A stretch of DNA of 64,000 nt from Pedobacter chinensis (GTDB lineage: Bacteria > Bacteroidota > Bacteroidia > Sphingobacteriales > Sphingobacteriaceae), in NCBI RefSeq assembly GCF_003339865.1, contig NZ_QPKV01000007.1:124001-188000 (forward strand), read 5' to 3'. Below the pieces are notes generated by a model. That model was not told where the DNA came from and searched no databases. It was given only the letters and a program-made list of their open reading frames with translations. The position numbers were made by a program, and so were the translations under genes. Below are positions 17,452 to 24,478 of the stretch, piece by piece; the stretch's first letter is position 1; each line of letters begins with the position of its first letter.

Positions 17452-19452
17452 TTACCCCTGCTGAACCAAATGTTGTAAGTCCGGGTCATTCTTAATGCGT
17501 TCAATTTCGCTCTCCACAATATGCAGAATATCTGATTTTATCTGCCTATAATTGGCTTCAATTTCCTGTTTCATCCTATCCTCGCCCTGTTCATTTACAA
17601 AAGATAGGATTTGAGGTATCTGCTGGTAGGCTTTGGTTTCTGCTGCTACCTTTTCATTATCCACTACAATTTCTGCGTGGAATATCTTTTGCTCGATACG
17701 TTCATCGAAATTATCCGATACGGAACCGACGAACATACCCTGTGTAAGCGTTGATATTTTTGAAGCCGGAATAAGGCTGTCTAACTGTGTGGAGATAGAG
17801 GTAGATTTATCGTTGCGGTTAATGGTCATACTCTGCCGTTTTTGCAGCACCTTACCAAACCGTTCAGAAAGTGATTTTGCAGTTTCTCCAACCACCTGAC
17901 CACTGAATATATTGCCGACGGTATTTTGTATTACTTTACTCTCTTTGTCGCCGTAATCCCTTGTTAATTGCGAAAAGTCCTGAAAGCCCAAACATACCGC
18001 TACCTTATTACTTCTCGCCGTTGCGATAAGATTATCCAGTCCCCTGAAATAAATCGTGGGCAACTCATCTATGATAACGGAACTCTTTAGCTGTCCTTTT
18101 TTATTAATCAGCTTTACAATCCTCGAATTGTACAAACCCAATGCTGCGGAGTAGATATTTTGACGGTCGGGATTATTGCCTACGCATAAAATCTTCGGTT
18201 CTTTGGGGTTATTGATATCCAACGTAAAATCATCGCCTGTCATTACCCAGTACAGTTGCGGGCTAATCATTCTTGACAATGGAATTTTAGCGGAGGCTAT
18301 CTGACCTTGTAACTGGTCTTGTGCGCCGCCCTGCCACGCATCCATAAAGGGCGATAGATAGTTTTCCAAATCAGGATAAGAGGTTAAAATAGTGAATACA
18401 TCAGAATACTTTTTATTCAGCAATTCAATAGCGTGTGGGAATGTACAATACTTGCCATCCTCGTAGATTTTCAGATACCAAATAATGGCTGCAAGCAAGA
18501 TGATTGGGCTTTCCACGAAGAAATCCCCTTGCTTCTGTATCCACGACCTGTTGAGGTTCAGCATTATGGTATAAGCCGCTTCGTAGGCATCCGATATGTC
18601 CGTCATAAAGTCGGGATTGAGTGGGTTGCAACGGTGGCTCTTGCGTGGGTCGTCGAAATTTATCACGTAAAATTTCGGCTGAACTTTATACTTATCCCGA
18701 TGCTTCAGTAAATGATTGTAGGCAATGGTAGATAGGTCGTCGAACTTGAAATCGTAGATGTACATACTAAAGCCTTTTTCTATCTGCTGCTTGATGTAGT
18801 TGTTTACGATAGCATAAGATTTACCTGAACCCGGAGTACCCAACACAATTGATGCCCTGAAAGGATTGACAATGTTTATCCAACCGTTGTTCCATTTGCC
18901 TTTGTAGTAAAATTTGGTAGGCAGATTGACAGAGTATTCGTTTTCCATCAATTTGGTTTCCTGTTGGAAGCTCTCGTTCTCGTTGTTGAACACGTCATCC
19001 ATCAGGTTAGTACGGAGCAATCGGGTCATCCATACGCCTGCCATAAGCAAAGCGATATAACCTAACGAGATAGTAAGGATATACAGGAATGTGCCTATTG
19101 TCGGGGATAGCTTTAACAGTGGTGTGTTCAGGAAGAACAGGACAAAGCCAAAGCCCAAAGCCACGTAAATTTTAGTCCAGGTTATCTTTTCATTCTTTAC
19201 GCCCTTTGTGCCTAAGCAGCTTAAAGCCAATAGAACCAAAGCAAAGGCTTTGGTATATAAGGTATGCGAAAACAGTCCTGCCGTTCGCTGAAAATTCCCT
19301 AATATTTTGTTGATTACTTCCAACGTCCAGCCACGTTCCAAAAAGAAACCGTAACAGAACCAATAAAGGTGCATCAGTACCAAAAGAATACTTACTGCCC
19401 GCATAAAAGCCATTATCTTGGCAAGCCCTCTTAAATCGTCTTCTCCCTGCAT
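17452..19452 (-). CDS. mobC: Type IV coupling protein (MobC/TraG-VirD4 family)
   Basis: 666 residues. The first 150 residues hold about four TM helices; the cytoplasmic part has the Walker A motif LGTPGSGKSYAIV (near residue 203), a VirD4/TraG-type Walker B region (SSVIIDELPTIYF), and the motif ARSNKVAVCLGFQDFSQL. It couples the relaxase-DNA complex to the transfer channel at the inner membrane, using ATP. It is the distal gene of the mobA-mobB-mobC group but has its own upstream region of 100 nt containing four GCCA half-sites at a 10-bp period (19514-19547), so it may be separately controlled. The length and domain order are normal for Bacteroidota ICEs. Confidence 0.9.
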   Translation of the reverse strand: MQGEDDLRGLAKIMAFMRAVSILLVLMHLYWFCYGFFLERGWTLEVINKILGNFQRTAGLFSHTLYTKAFALVLLALSCLGTKGVKNEKITWTKIYVALGFGFVLFFLNTPLLKLSPTIGTFLYILTISLGYIALLMAGVWMTRLLRTNLMDDVFNNENESFQQETKLMENEYSVNLPTKFYYKGKWNNGWINIVNPFRASIVLGTPGSGKSYAIVNNYIKQQIEKGFSMYIYDFKFDDLSTIAYNHLLKHRDKYKVQPKFYVINFDDPRKSHRCNPLNPDFMTDISDAYEAAYTIMLNLNRSWIQKQGDFFVESPIILLAAIIWYLKIYEDGKYCTFPHAIELLNKKYSDVFTILTSYPDLENYLSPFMDAWQGGAQDQLQGQIASAKIPLSRMISPQLYWVMTGDDFTLDINNPKEPKILCVGNNPDRQNIYSAALGLYNSRIVKLINKKGQLKSSVIIDELPTIYFRGLDNLIATARSNKVAVCLGFQDFSQLTRDYGDKESKVIQNTVGNIFSGQVVGETAKSLSERFGKVLQKRQSMTINRNDKSTSISTQLDSLIPASKISTLTQGMFVGSVSDNFDERIEQKIFHAEIVVDNEKVAAETKAYQQIPQILSFVNEQGEDRMKQEIEANYRQIKSDILHIVESEIERIKNDPDLQHLVQQG

Positions 19453-19513
19453 TATTTTAAGTTTTAATGTTCGGGCGTGAATTTAATGGCTCTATGGAGT
19501 GGCTATAAGAATG

Positions 19514-19547
19514 TGGCAGCCAGTGGCGTTGTGTGGCAGTGTTTGGC
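19514..19547 (-). promoter_or_regulatory. 10-bp-periodic GCCA operator array A (upstream of mobC)
   Basis: TGGC occurs at 19514, 19524, 19534 and 19544 on the plus strand, i.e. four GCCA half-sites in exact 10-bp register when read towards mobC. They are followed by TTCTTATA 6 nt after the last GCCA. The array fills the gap between the mobB stop and the mobC start. Array B before traE shares the 12-mer CAGCCAAACACT and the TTCTTATA element at the same offset. Confidence 0.7.
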
Positions 19548-19553
19548 TGAATA

Positions 19554-20840
19554 CTATTCCTGACCTCTTTGGCGTTTGCGCTTCTTCTTCATCTTATTGG
19601 CAAAGTCCTGTTCCTCATAATCTTCGCCTTGTGCTTCGGGCAATAAGCCGCCCAATGCTTCAATCAAACCGTCTTCGTGTTTGTCCGTAGTTAAAAAGTC
19701 GAACAAATGGTGTGGTTCTTCCGCAGGAAGATCCGCATCATTTGATGTGGATAGTTTGGGTTGTGATACGGCAGGTTCTTTTATCTCCGGTTTGATGTTA
19801 TTGTTCCAATAATCATTAAAGGTGTTGGCAGAAAGTTCCGTTGCTAAACGTGAACCGTTCCAAACCGCTTTGGAATTGTGGTCAATAAATGTGATACCAT
19901 AAATACGCCCGGTATCATTCCGGCGGACTACGACGTTAATGCCCTGTTCCGCTAACTGCTTTTTAAATGCCTGTTCATCGTTGGTGGTTTTCAGGGCTAT
20001 GGTAACGGCAGATTTTAGGGTCTGTTTGCTCGGGCTGTCTTTCAAAGCTGTTTTGCATTTCGCAAAATGCAGTTCCAAAGCAGGAAGCCCTGCGCTCTTC
20101 CCGAACAGCGAAGCCTTGAACGGATGCCCGGCTCTTTCTCCTTTTTCATTCAGCGGAATATATAATAAGCCCTGTTGCCTCTTTCCCCGTAATTCGCCCT
20201 CGATTTTCTCGGTGGTAATATTGAACAGGGAAAGCAAGGCATTGTATTCGCCCAAAGTTTGGTACTGGTAGTAATTCGGCAAGTGGCGGACTACCGCAGC
20301 GATTTGGCTCTTTACATCGCCTGCCCGGTAATCCACCGGACGGAAAATCTTATCCGTCTGGTTGCGTTCCTTATCCGTTGCGGGTATCAGCCCGTATTTA
20401 TTTTCCAGTTCACGACATACATTCATAGACCGCATTTTCTCGAATTTGTCCGAAATCTTTTTGCCTTGCTCGTCCACGCAGACCGACACAATGTGTATGT
20501 GGCTACGGTCAATATCGGTATGTTTGAATACGACAAAAGGCTGTTCGCCGTAACCCATTTCCCGCATATACTGTTCTGCCATTTCCCTAAACTTGTCATC
20601 GCTTACCTTGTCGTTGGGGTCAGGATTGAGCGAAATATGCAAGGTGTGTTTCTCGGTATTGCGGTTGGCTATCAGGTAAGGTGCAAAAGACTGGGCTAAT
20701 TGTGCTACGGAATAATGACCGCTTGCGGTTTCAATCATCTTATTGGCAAACAAAATCTGCCCGTTTTCATTCTCCACTTTAAGCTGATTGTACGCCAATG
20801 CCCCGTATAAATTTCCGCTTCTTCCGATTTTTGCTATCAT
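19554..20840 (-). CDS. mobB: Relaxase/mobilisation nuclease (MobB, Bacteroidota type)
   Basis: 428 residues. The N-terminal 150 residues form the MobP-like relaxase domain: MIAKIGRSGNLYGALAYNQ, LHISLNPDPNDKVSD, and the metal-binding triad segment FKHTDIDRSHIHIVSV with three His. The candidate catalytic Tyr lies in the early region (YNQ, or YMREMGYG near residue 95). It nicks one strand at oriT and pilots it into the recipient. The C-terminal half is charged with a KKKRKRQR tail that may bind DNA or the coupling protein. It starts 8 nt after the mobA stop, so the two are co-translated. The neighbouring hairpin region (21284-21560) is the expected oriT. Confidence 0.9.
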   Translation of the reverse strand: MIAKIGRSGNLYGALAYNQLKVENENGQILFANKMIETASGHYSVAQLAQSFAPYLIANRNTEKHTLHISLNPDPNDKVSDDKFREMAEQYMREMGYGEQPFVVFKHTDIDRSHIHIVSVCVDEQGKKISDKFEKMRSMNVCRELENKYGLIPATDKERNQTDKIFRPVDYRAGDVKSQIAAVVRHLPNYYQYQTLGEYNALLSLFNITTEKIEGELRGKRQQGLLYIPLNEKGERAGHPFKASLFGKSAGLPALELHFAKCKTALKDSPSKQTLKSAVTIALKTTNDEQAFKKQLAEQGINVVVRRNDTGRIYGITFIDHNSKAVWNGSRLATELSANTFNDYWNNNIKPEIKEPAVSQPKLSTSNDADLPAEEPHHLFDFLTTDKHEDGLIEALGGLLPEAQGEDYEEQDFANKMKKKRKRQRGQE

Positions 20841-20848
20841 TTCTACCG

Positions 20849-21283
20849 CTATTTTTTCAGGTGCTTCGCTTCAAATTCTTCGGTTAGCTGAATGATTTTT
20901 TGACATAGCATCGCCATTTCAGCCGTTTGTTTTTCCAGTTTGTAAAGGAATGCTGCGGCTTTTTTCTCGGAAAAATGCTTGTACAATAGCTTTACAACCT
21001 GGTTATAGTTCACACCTACGGAGCGAAACTGACTGTGAAACGAAGTCAACCGCATATAGAAATCAACTGTTCCTTTGTCAATCTTAACTGATTTCATTTC
21101 CTTACTGAACAGCAGGGAAATGATAAACTTTGCTTTATTGGGCATTCCCGATGCTTCAAAAAGCGATAAAAGTTTGGCGTTTTCTTCGTCGGTAAGACGG
21201 AAAACGTGGCGGTGGATGCTTGGGTCTGTTTTCGGTGTCCGTCCGCCCTTATTCTGTTTTCTGTAACTGTTCTCTTTCATCAC
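20849..21283 (-). CDS. mobA: Relaxosome accessory protein MobA (BfmA/BtgA-like)
   Basis: 144 residues, basic N-terminus (RKQNKGGRTPKTDPS) followed by a ribbon-helix-helix-like segment (HRHVFRLTDEENAKLLSLFEASG) and a C-terminal helical region that includes FRSVGVNYNQVVKLL, a signature of MobA/MobC-type accessory proteins. It binds near oriT and helps the relaxase. It is the first gene of the mob operon, reading away from the putative oriT. The start ATG at 21283 is the only good one in the frame. It is adjacent to mobB with an 8-nt gap. Confidence 0.85.
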   Translation of the reverse strand: MMKENSYRKQNKGGRTPKTDPSIHRHVFRLTDEENAKLLSLFEASGMPNKAKFIISLLFSKEMKSVKIDKGTVDFYMRLTSFHSQFRSVGVNYNQVVKLLYKHFSEKKAAAFLYKLEKQTAEMAMLCQKIIQLTEEFEAKHLKK

Positions 21284-21563
21284 AAATCCATTTTAAAACC
21301 GAGCTTCAGCGAGCTCATCGTTAGATAATCCATACAAAACCCTGACTTCGGAAGGTGTTTTCTGCCCCCTGCAAAGGGCAAGTTGTTTTGAGGCACGAAC
21401 TCGGTTTCGAGTGCCTCAAAACACAACTTGCCGTGTTCCGGTGAACACAAAAATCCGCCCTGCGGGACGGATTAAATGTAACAGGGAAAAACGGCTCGAT
21501 GCCGTTCCCGTTACCCTCCGATTTGTCAAAAGACTTTTGCATAAATCCGTTAATAAAAATCAT
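21284..21563. other. Candidate origin of transfer (oriT) with nested hairpins
   Basis: No convincing gene. There are at least four inverted repeats: a long stem between 21377 and 21432 (arms beginning GGCAAGTTGT and ending ACAACTTGCC, with an inner CTCG/CGAG stem); GTGTTC-CGGT-GAACAC at 21433-21448; a near-palindrome at about 21453-21472; and AACGGC-TCGAT-GCCGTT at 21490-21506, extendable by flanking GGG/CCC. The position immediately upstream of mobA/mobB is where the oriT of related mobile elements lies. The exact nick site is not identifiable by eye. Confidence 0.55.
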
Positions 21564-21620
21564 TTTACAAAGTAAAGCCCTGCCCGTAAGAGTATTGCAA
21601 TGCGATACCCGGACAAACGC

Positions 21621-21650
21621 TGCCTTTGAGTGCCAAATACTGCCACCTTG
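21621..21650 (+). promoter_or_regulatory. 10-bp-periodic TGCC operator array C (between oriT and traA)
   Basis: Three TGCC units at 21621, 21631 and 21641, exactly 10 bp apart (TGCCTTTGAG, TGCCAAATAC, TGCCACCTTG). They match the period and core of the arrays before mobC, traE and the HTH genes. The array lies 340 nt from mobA and almost 400 nt from traA, so which transcript it controls is open; an unseen promoter or an oriT-related role is possible. Confidence 0.6.
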
Positions 21651-21697
21651 ATAGAACCGCTTGTTAATCTCTTTTTATTTGTACCAACAAAAGGATA

Positions 21698-22021
21698 TAA
21701 GTGCGTAGATAGTTATTCAGGTAACAACCTAAGTACTTAACTATCGAGGTAGGTAAATAAGGAAACCGGTACATAGAAAGCTATCTATTTAGATACCTGA
21801 AAAGGTAGTTCTGTACACACAAATGCAGATAAGCTTGTACAGACCTGCTTATCTGCATACCGATATAGGTGTACAGATAAGTACTTAAGCAATCTGGTAT
21901 ACAGGTGCATAATTACCTGCCTAAGTATATGGGTACAGAGCAGCACACCTATTTACTGTAGTACATAAGTATCTGATTACTGAAATAAGCACTTATGTAC
22001 ATAGGTGATTGAGTATATAAC
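21698..22021. repeat. 320-bp array with a 4-bp period of pyrimidine-purine steps (candidate partition/operator site)
   Basis: Taking every fourth base from 21698 to 22018, a TA, TG or CA step occurs in the same phase in 65 of 81 tetrads by hand count (46 are TA), while only about four TA steps fall outside the phase. No insertion or deletion breaks the register over 320 bp. The tetrads are diverse (GTAC, ATAA, CTAT, TTAG, CTGC and so on), so this is not a simple microsatellite. It contains a perfect 12-bp inverted repeat with a 12-nt spacer (21823-21834 and 21847-21858). It ends 17 nt before the traA (ParA) start. The 4-bp period excludes a coding explanation. Function inferred: binding array for the ribbon-helix-helix-like proteins encoded after traA. 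Confidence 0.8.
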
Positions 22022-22038
22022 AATTAAATAATTAAAAG

Positions 22039-22806
22039 ATGAACGTAAAACACAAAACAGTATTTATCGCCTTTTCTTCTCAAAAAGGCGGTGTTGGCAA
22101 AAGCACGTTTACAACGCTTGCAGCGAGTACGATGCACTACCGGTTGGGCTACAATGTAGCCGTATTTGATGCGGATTTCCCTCAGCACAGCTTGTTGAAA
22201 ATGAAGGACCGCGATTTAAAAATGGTAATGGAAAACGAAGCCTTGAAAAAACAGGCGTACAACCAATTTATGACCATCAATAAAAAGGCATATGAAATTA
22301 TTCAGCACAGGGCAGATAGCGTATTGGAAGCGGCTCAGGAATATGTGAATGCATCTCCTGTTCCAATCGATGCTGTATTCTTTGACCTGCCTGGAACAGT
22401 CAATACGCCGGGCATTTTAAAAGCACTGGCAGGAATGCACCACATTTTTACACCCATCACGGCAGACCGTGTAGTAATGGAAAGTACGCTCGTTTTCACA
22501 CAGCTTATGAAAGATATCATCATGAAAGAAGGTGAAACTTCTATACAAACCATTAACCTCTTCTGGAACCAGGTCGATGGCAGGGAAAGCACACCTTTAT
22601 ATGATGTATATAACACTCTTATCCATCAATTGGGAATAAGCCTGATGCAGAACCAGGTCAAGAATAGCACCCGCTTTCGTAAAGAAAGCGAGGTAAACAG
22701 TAAAGTGGTTTTCCGATCAACATTGATGCCTCCCGATGAACGGCTGATGAAAACCTGTCAATTAGACTTGTTTATGGACGAATTTCTAAAAATCATTCAA
22801 TTATAA
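22039..22806 (+). CDS. traA: ParA-family ATPase (conjugal transfer protein TraA)
   Basis: 255 residues. Deviant Walker A with signature lysine in SSQKGGVGKSTFTTL (residues 12-26), Walker A' AVFDADFPQ, and Walker B-like AVFFDLPGTVNTP. This is the ParA/MinD family of small chromosome/plasmid partition ATPases without an N-terminal HTH, i.e. the type Ib-like form. In Bacteroides ICE nomenclature this is TraA. It opens an operon of traA, three DUF3408 genes, traD and two large repeat proteins. The gap to the next gene is 5 nt. Immediately upstream lies the 4-bp-periodic array, which makes a partition-like ATPase/adaptor/centromere arrangement likely. Confidence 0.9.
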   Translation: MNVKHKTVFIAFSSQKGGVGKSTFTTLAASTMHYRLGYNVAVFDADFPQHSLLKMKDRDLKMVMENEALKKQAYNQFMTINKKAYEIIQHRADSVLEAAQEYVNASPVPIDAVFFDLPGTVNTPGILKALAGMHHIFTPITADRVVMESTLVFTQLMKDIIMKEGETSIQTINLFWNQVDGRESTPLYDVYNTLIHQLGISLMQNQVKNSTRFRKESEVNSKVVFRSTLMPPDERLMKTCQLDLFMDEFLKIIQL

Positions 22807-22811
22807 GCATT

Positions 22812-23240
22812 ATGGAAAAAGAAAATAAGAAAAAAATTACTCCCGATATCAACGAGGAACTGATGATGAGCCTTATGGTGGATGGTGTAAAAAAAGAAGG
22901 TTTGCGGCTTCCTCCGGAACCAACTCCCGAAAAGGAAGAAGATAAACCTAAAGAACCGTTACCTGAGAAGCCTGCGGTTAGGGATAAGAACCGGACAAAG
23001 CGGACTGCTGAAGCAGATTATGAAAATACCTTTTTCAAAAAAACGGATACTAATGCACGTGACGGAAAAACGGTCTATATCCGACCGGAATTTCACGAAA
23101 AGCTCACACGTATTATTCAGGTCATTGGTGGAGACAAGATTAGTATATACGCTTATTTGGACAATTTACTGGATTATCATTTTCAGGAATTTGGCGAACA
23201 GATTACCAAAAGCTATAACGATAAGTATAAACCCATTTAA
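22812..23240 (+). CDS. DUF3408 protein, long form (ribbon-helix-helix-like)
   Basis: 142 residues. About 80 N-terminal residues are charged and probably disordered (Lys/Glu/Pro-rich), followed by the DUF3408 domain: strand KTVYIRPEFHEK, helix to IQVIGG, then helix SIYAYLDNLLDYHFQEF. This strand-helix-helix pattern is what ribbon-helix-helix DNA-binding dimers look like. Type Ib partition adaptors (such as ParG) combine a flexible N-terminus with such a domain, encoded just after parA, which is the arrangement here. The fold is inferred from pattern, not from a search. Two shorter paralogues follow directly. Confidence 0.75.
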   Translation: MEKENKKKITPDINEELMMSLMVDGVKKEGLRLPPEPTPEKEEDKPKEPLPEKPAVRDKNRTKRTAEADYENTFFKKTDTNARDGKTVYIRPEFHEKLTRIIQVIGGDKISIYAYLDNLLDYHFQEFGEQITKSYNDKYKPI

Positions 23241-23251
23241 TTTTTAGGGAT

Positions 23252-23524
23252 ATGGAAAATAACAATAAAACAACCAGGGCAAAGAAGACAAACAAAACGT
23301 ATTCTTCTAAATTCCTTAAAAAGAACACACTGAAAAGAAGGGGCGATAAATCTATTTATGTACGTCCCGAATACCACGAAAAGCTTACCCGGATAGTGAA
23401 GATTATCGGTGCGGGAGAAATCCCACTGTATGCCTATCTGGATAATATCTTAAAGCATCATTTTGAGGTGCATTCCCAAGAAATTCTCGAAGAGTATAAC
23501 AAGAATAATAAACCCATTCTATAA
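23252..23524 (+). CDS. DUF3408 protein, second paralogue
   Basis: 90 residues with a short basic N-terminus (RAKKTNKTYSSKFLKK) and the same strand-helix-helix domain as the previous gene: KSIYVRPEYHEKLTRIVKIIG, then IPLYAYLDNILKHHFEVHSQEI, ending in NKPIL. Near identity of the YxRPExHE(K/R)L core among the three paralogues points to tandem duplication. Gaps are 11 nt before and 11 nt after (to the ATG at 23536). Presumed DNA-binding partner of the upstream ParA, or component of the same nucleoprotein complex. Confidence 0.75.
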   Translation: MENNNKTTRAKKTNKTYSSKFLKKNTLKRRGDKSIYVRPEYHEKLTRIVKIIGAGEIPLYAYLDNILKHHFEVHSQEILEEYNKNNKPIL

Positions 23525-23535
23525 CGTATTTGATT

Positions 23536-23808
23536 ATGAAAAATTTATTTAAGAAAAAGACACCACCTAAAAACTCAGCACAATACAGTGCCAGATTTTT
23601 AGCCAACCGGTTTCCGTCAGGACGTAACGGTAAGGTCGTTTACATACGTCCCGAATACCACGAAAGATTGCTCCGAATTGTGCAATTAACAAGGGAAGAA
23701 AAAACAACCCTCTACTCATACATTGACAATATCCTTGAACACCACTTCAGGGAGTATGGGGACGATATTACAGATTACTTCAACGAACGTTTTAAACCGA
23801 TTTTATAA
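23536..23808 (+). CDS. DUF3408 protein, third paralogue
   Basis: 90 residues from the ATG at 23536; a TTG six bases earlier is a less likely start. It has a basic N-terminus, then KVVYIRPEYHERLLRIVQLT and TTLYSYIDNILEHHFREYGDDI, again the DUF3408 strand-helix-helix pattern, and the shared C-terminal motif FKPIL. It differs from its siblings in the turn between the helices, which may change dimer or DNA preference. The gene is 3 nt from the next ORF (traD), so it belongs to the same operon. Confidence 0.75.
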   Translation: MKNLFKKKTPPKNSAQYSARFLANRFPSGRNGKVVYIRPEYHERLLRIVQLTREEKTTLYSYIDNILEHHFREYGDDITDYFNERFKPIL

Positions 23809-23811
23809 GCT

Positions 23812-24447
23812 ATGGAAACAATAATTGTGATTTGCCTGCTGATAGTCATTGCCCTGCTTTTGCAGGACAAGATTGTCATTCGTAAAAGGTCAGAGCAAAA
23901 ACCGAAACAGGAAAAAGTCAATCCGAATTTGCCGGATATTATGGGGCAACCCAAGCCAGCAAGAAGCCTTTCGGTGCCAAACACTGCCAATGAACGCCAA
24001 ATTGATGAAGTAGAGATAAACCCTGATAATTTAGACATCGAATACGACGAAAATGAAAACGTCGGCATTCAAATTCCGCAGGAAGAGCTGGACGAAGTTT
24101 TCAGTAATATACCTGATTTGGAGGAGGAAGAAGAAGAATGGAACAGGTACGGAATATCCGGTGGCGATGACAGTCTTGCCCAAGGGGTTACCTTTGACGA
24201 ACTAAGCTCCGTGGGGATGTTGCTCCAAAAAGAGAAACTGGAACAATCCCAAAAGGAAACAGCGGCAGCGATAGTTCAAAGATTACAGGGAACTGAATTA
24301 TTCAGCCTGCTGGAAAATTCCATTGAGGGTGCATCCCGAAAAATTGCCGAGCTTTTGGACAGCACACTCTCATCTGAAACGGAAGCCGGTTCTTCCACTT
24401 TGCGGAAAAATAATCTGGAGGATTTTGACATTGGGGAGTTTATATAG
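23812..24447 (+). CDS. traD: Conjugal transfer protein TraD-like, membrane-anchored
   Basis: 211 residues. A single N-terminal TM helix (IIVICLLIVIALLLQ) is followed by a basic patch and a long acidic region (NIPDLEEEEEEWN, about residues 95-110), then a helical C-terminus with GVTFDELSSVGMLLQ. This layout fits the TraD proteins of Bacteroides-type elements, which are encoded after the DUF3408 genes and have unknown function. The acidic centre may bind a basic partner such as a DNA-binding protein. It is co-directional with and 3 nt from the preceding gene. Confidence 0.6.
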   Translation: METIIVICLLIVIALLLQDKIVIRKRSEQKPKQEKVNPNLPDIMGQPKPARSLSVPNTANERQIDEVEINPDNLDIEYDENENVGIQIPQEELDEVFSNIPDLEEEEEEWNRYGISGGDDSLAQGVTFDELSSVGMLLQKEKLEQSQKETAAAIVQRLQGTELFSLLENSIEGASRKIAELLDSTLSSETEAGSSTLRKNNLEDFDIGEFI

Positions 24448-24478
24448 ACTTCCATTTGTCTTTTAAAATAAAGAAAAT

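Noticed and set aside
21321..21563. 80-residue minus-strand open frame in the gap before mobA
   Set aside because: It runs through all oriT hairpins, so its codons are dictated by inverted repeats. It has no ribosome binding site and no protein-like composition.
21698..22021. Possible CRISPR array or iteron-type replication origin
   Set aside because: No repeat of constant length with unique spacers exists; the unit is 4 bp with changing words. No replication initiator gene is nearby, so an iteron origin is not supported.
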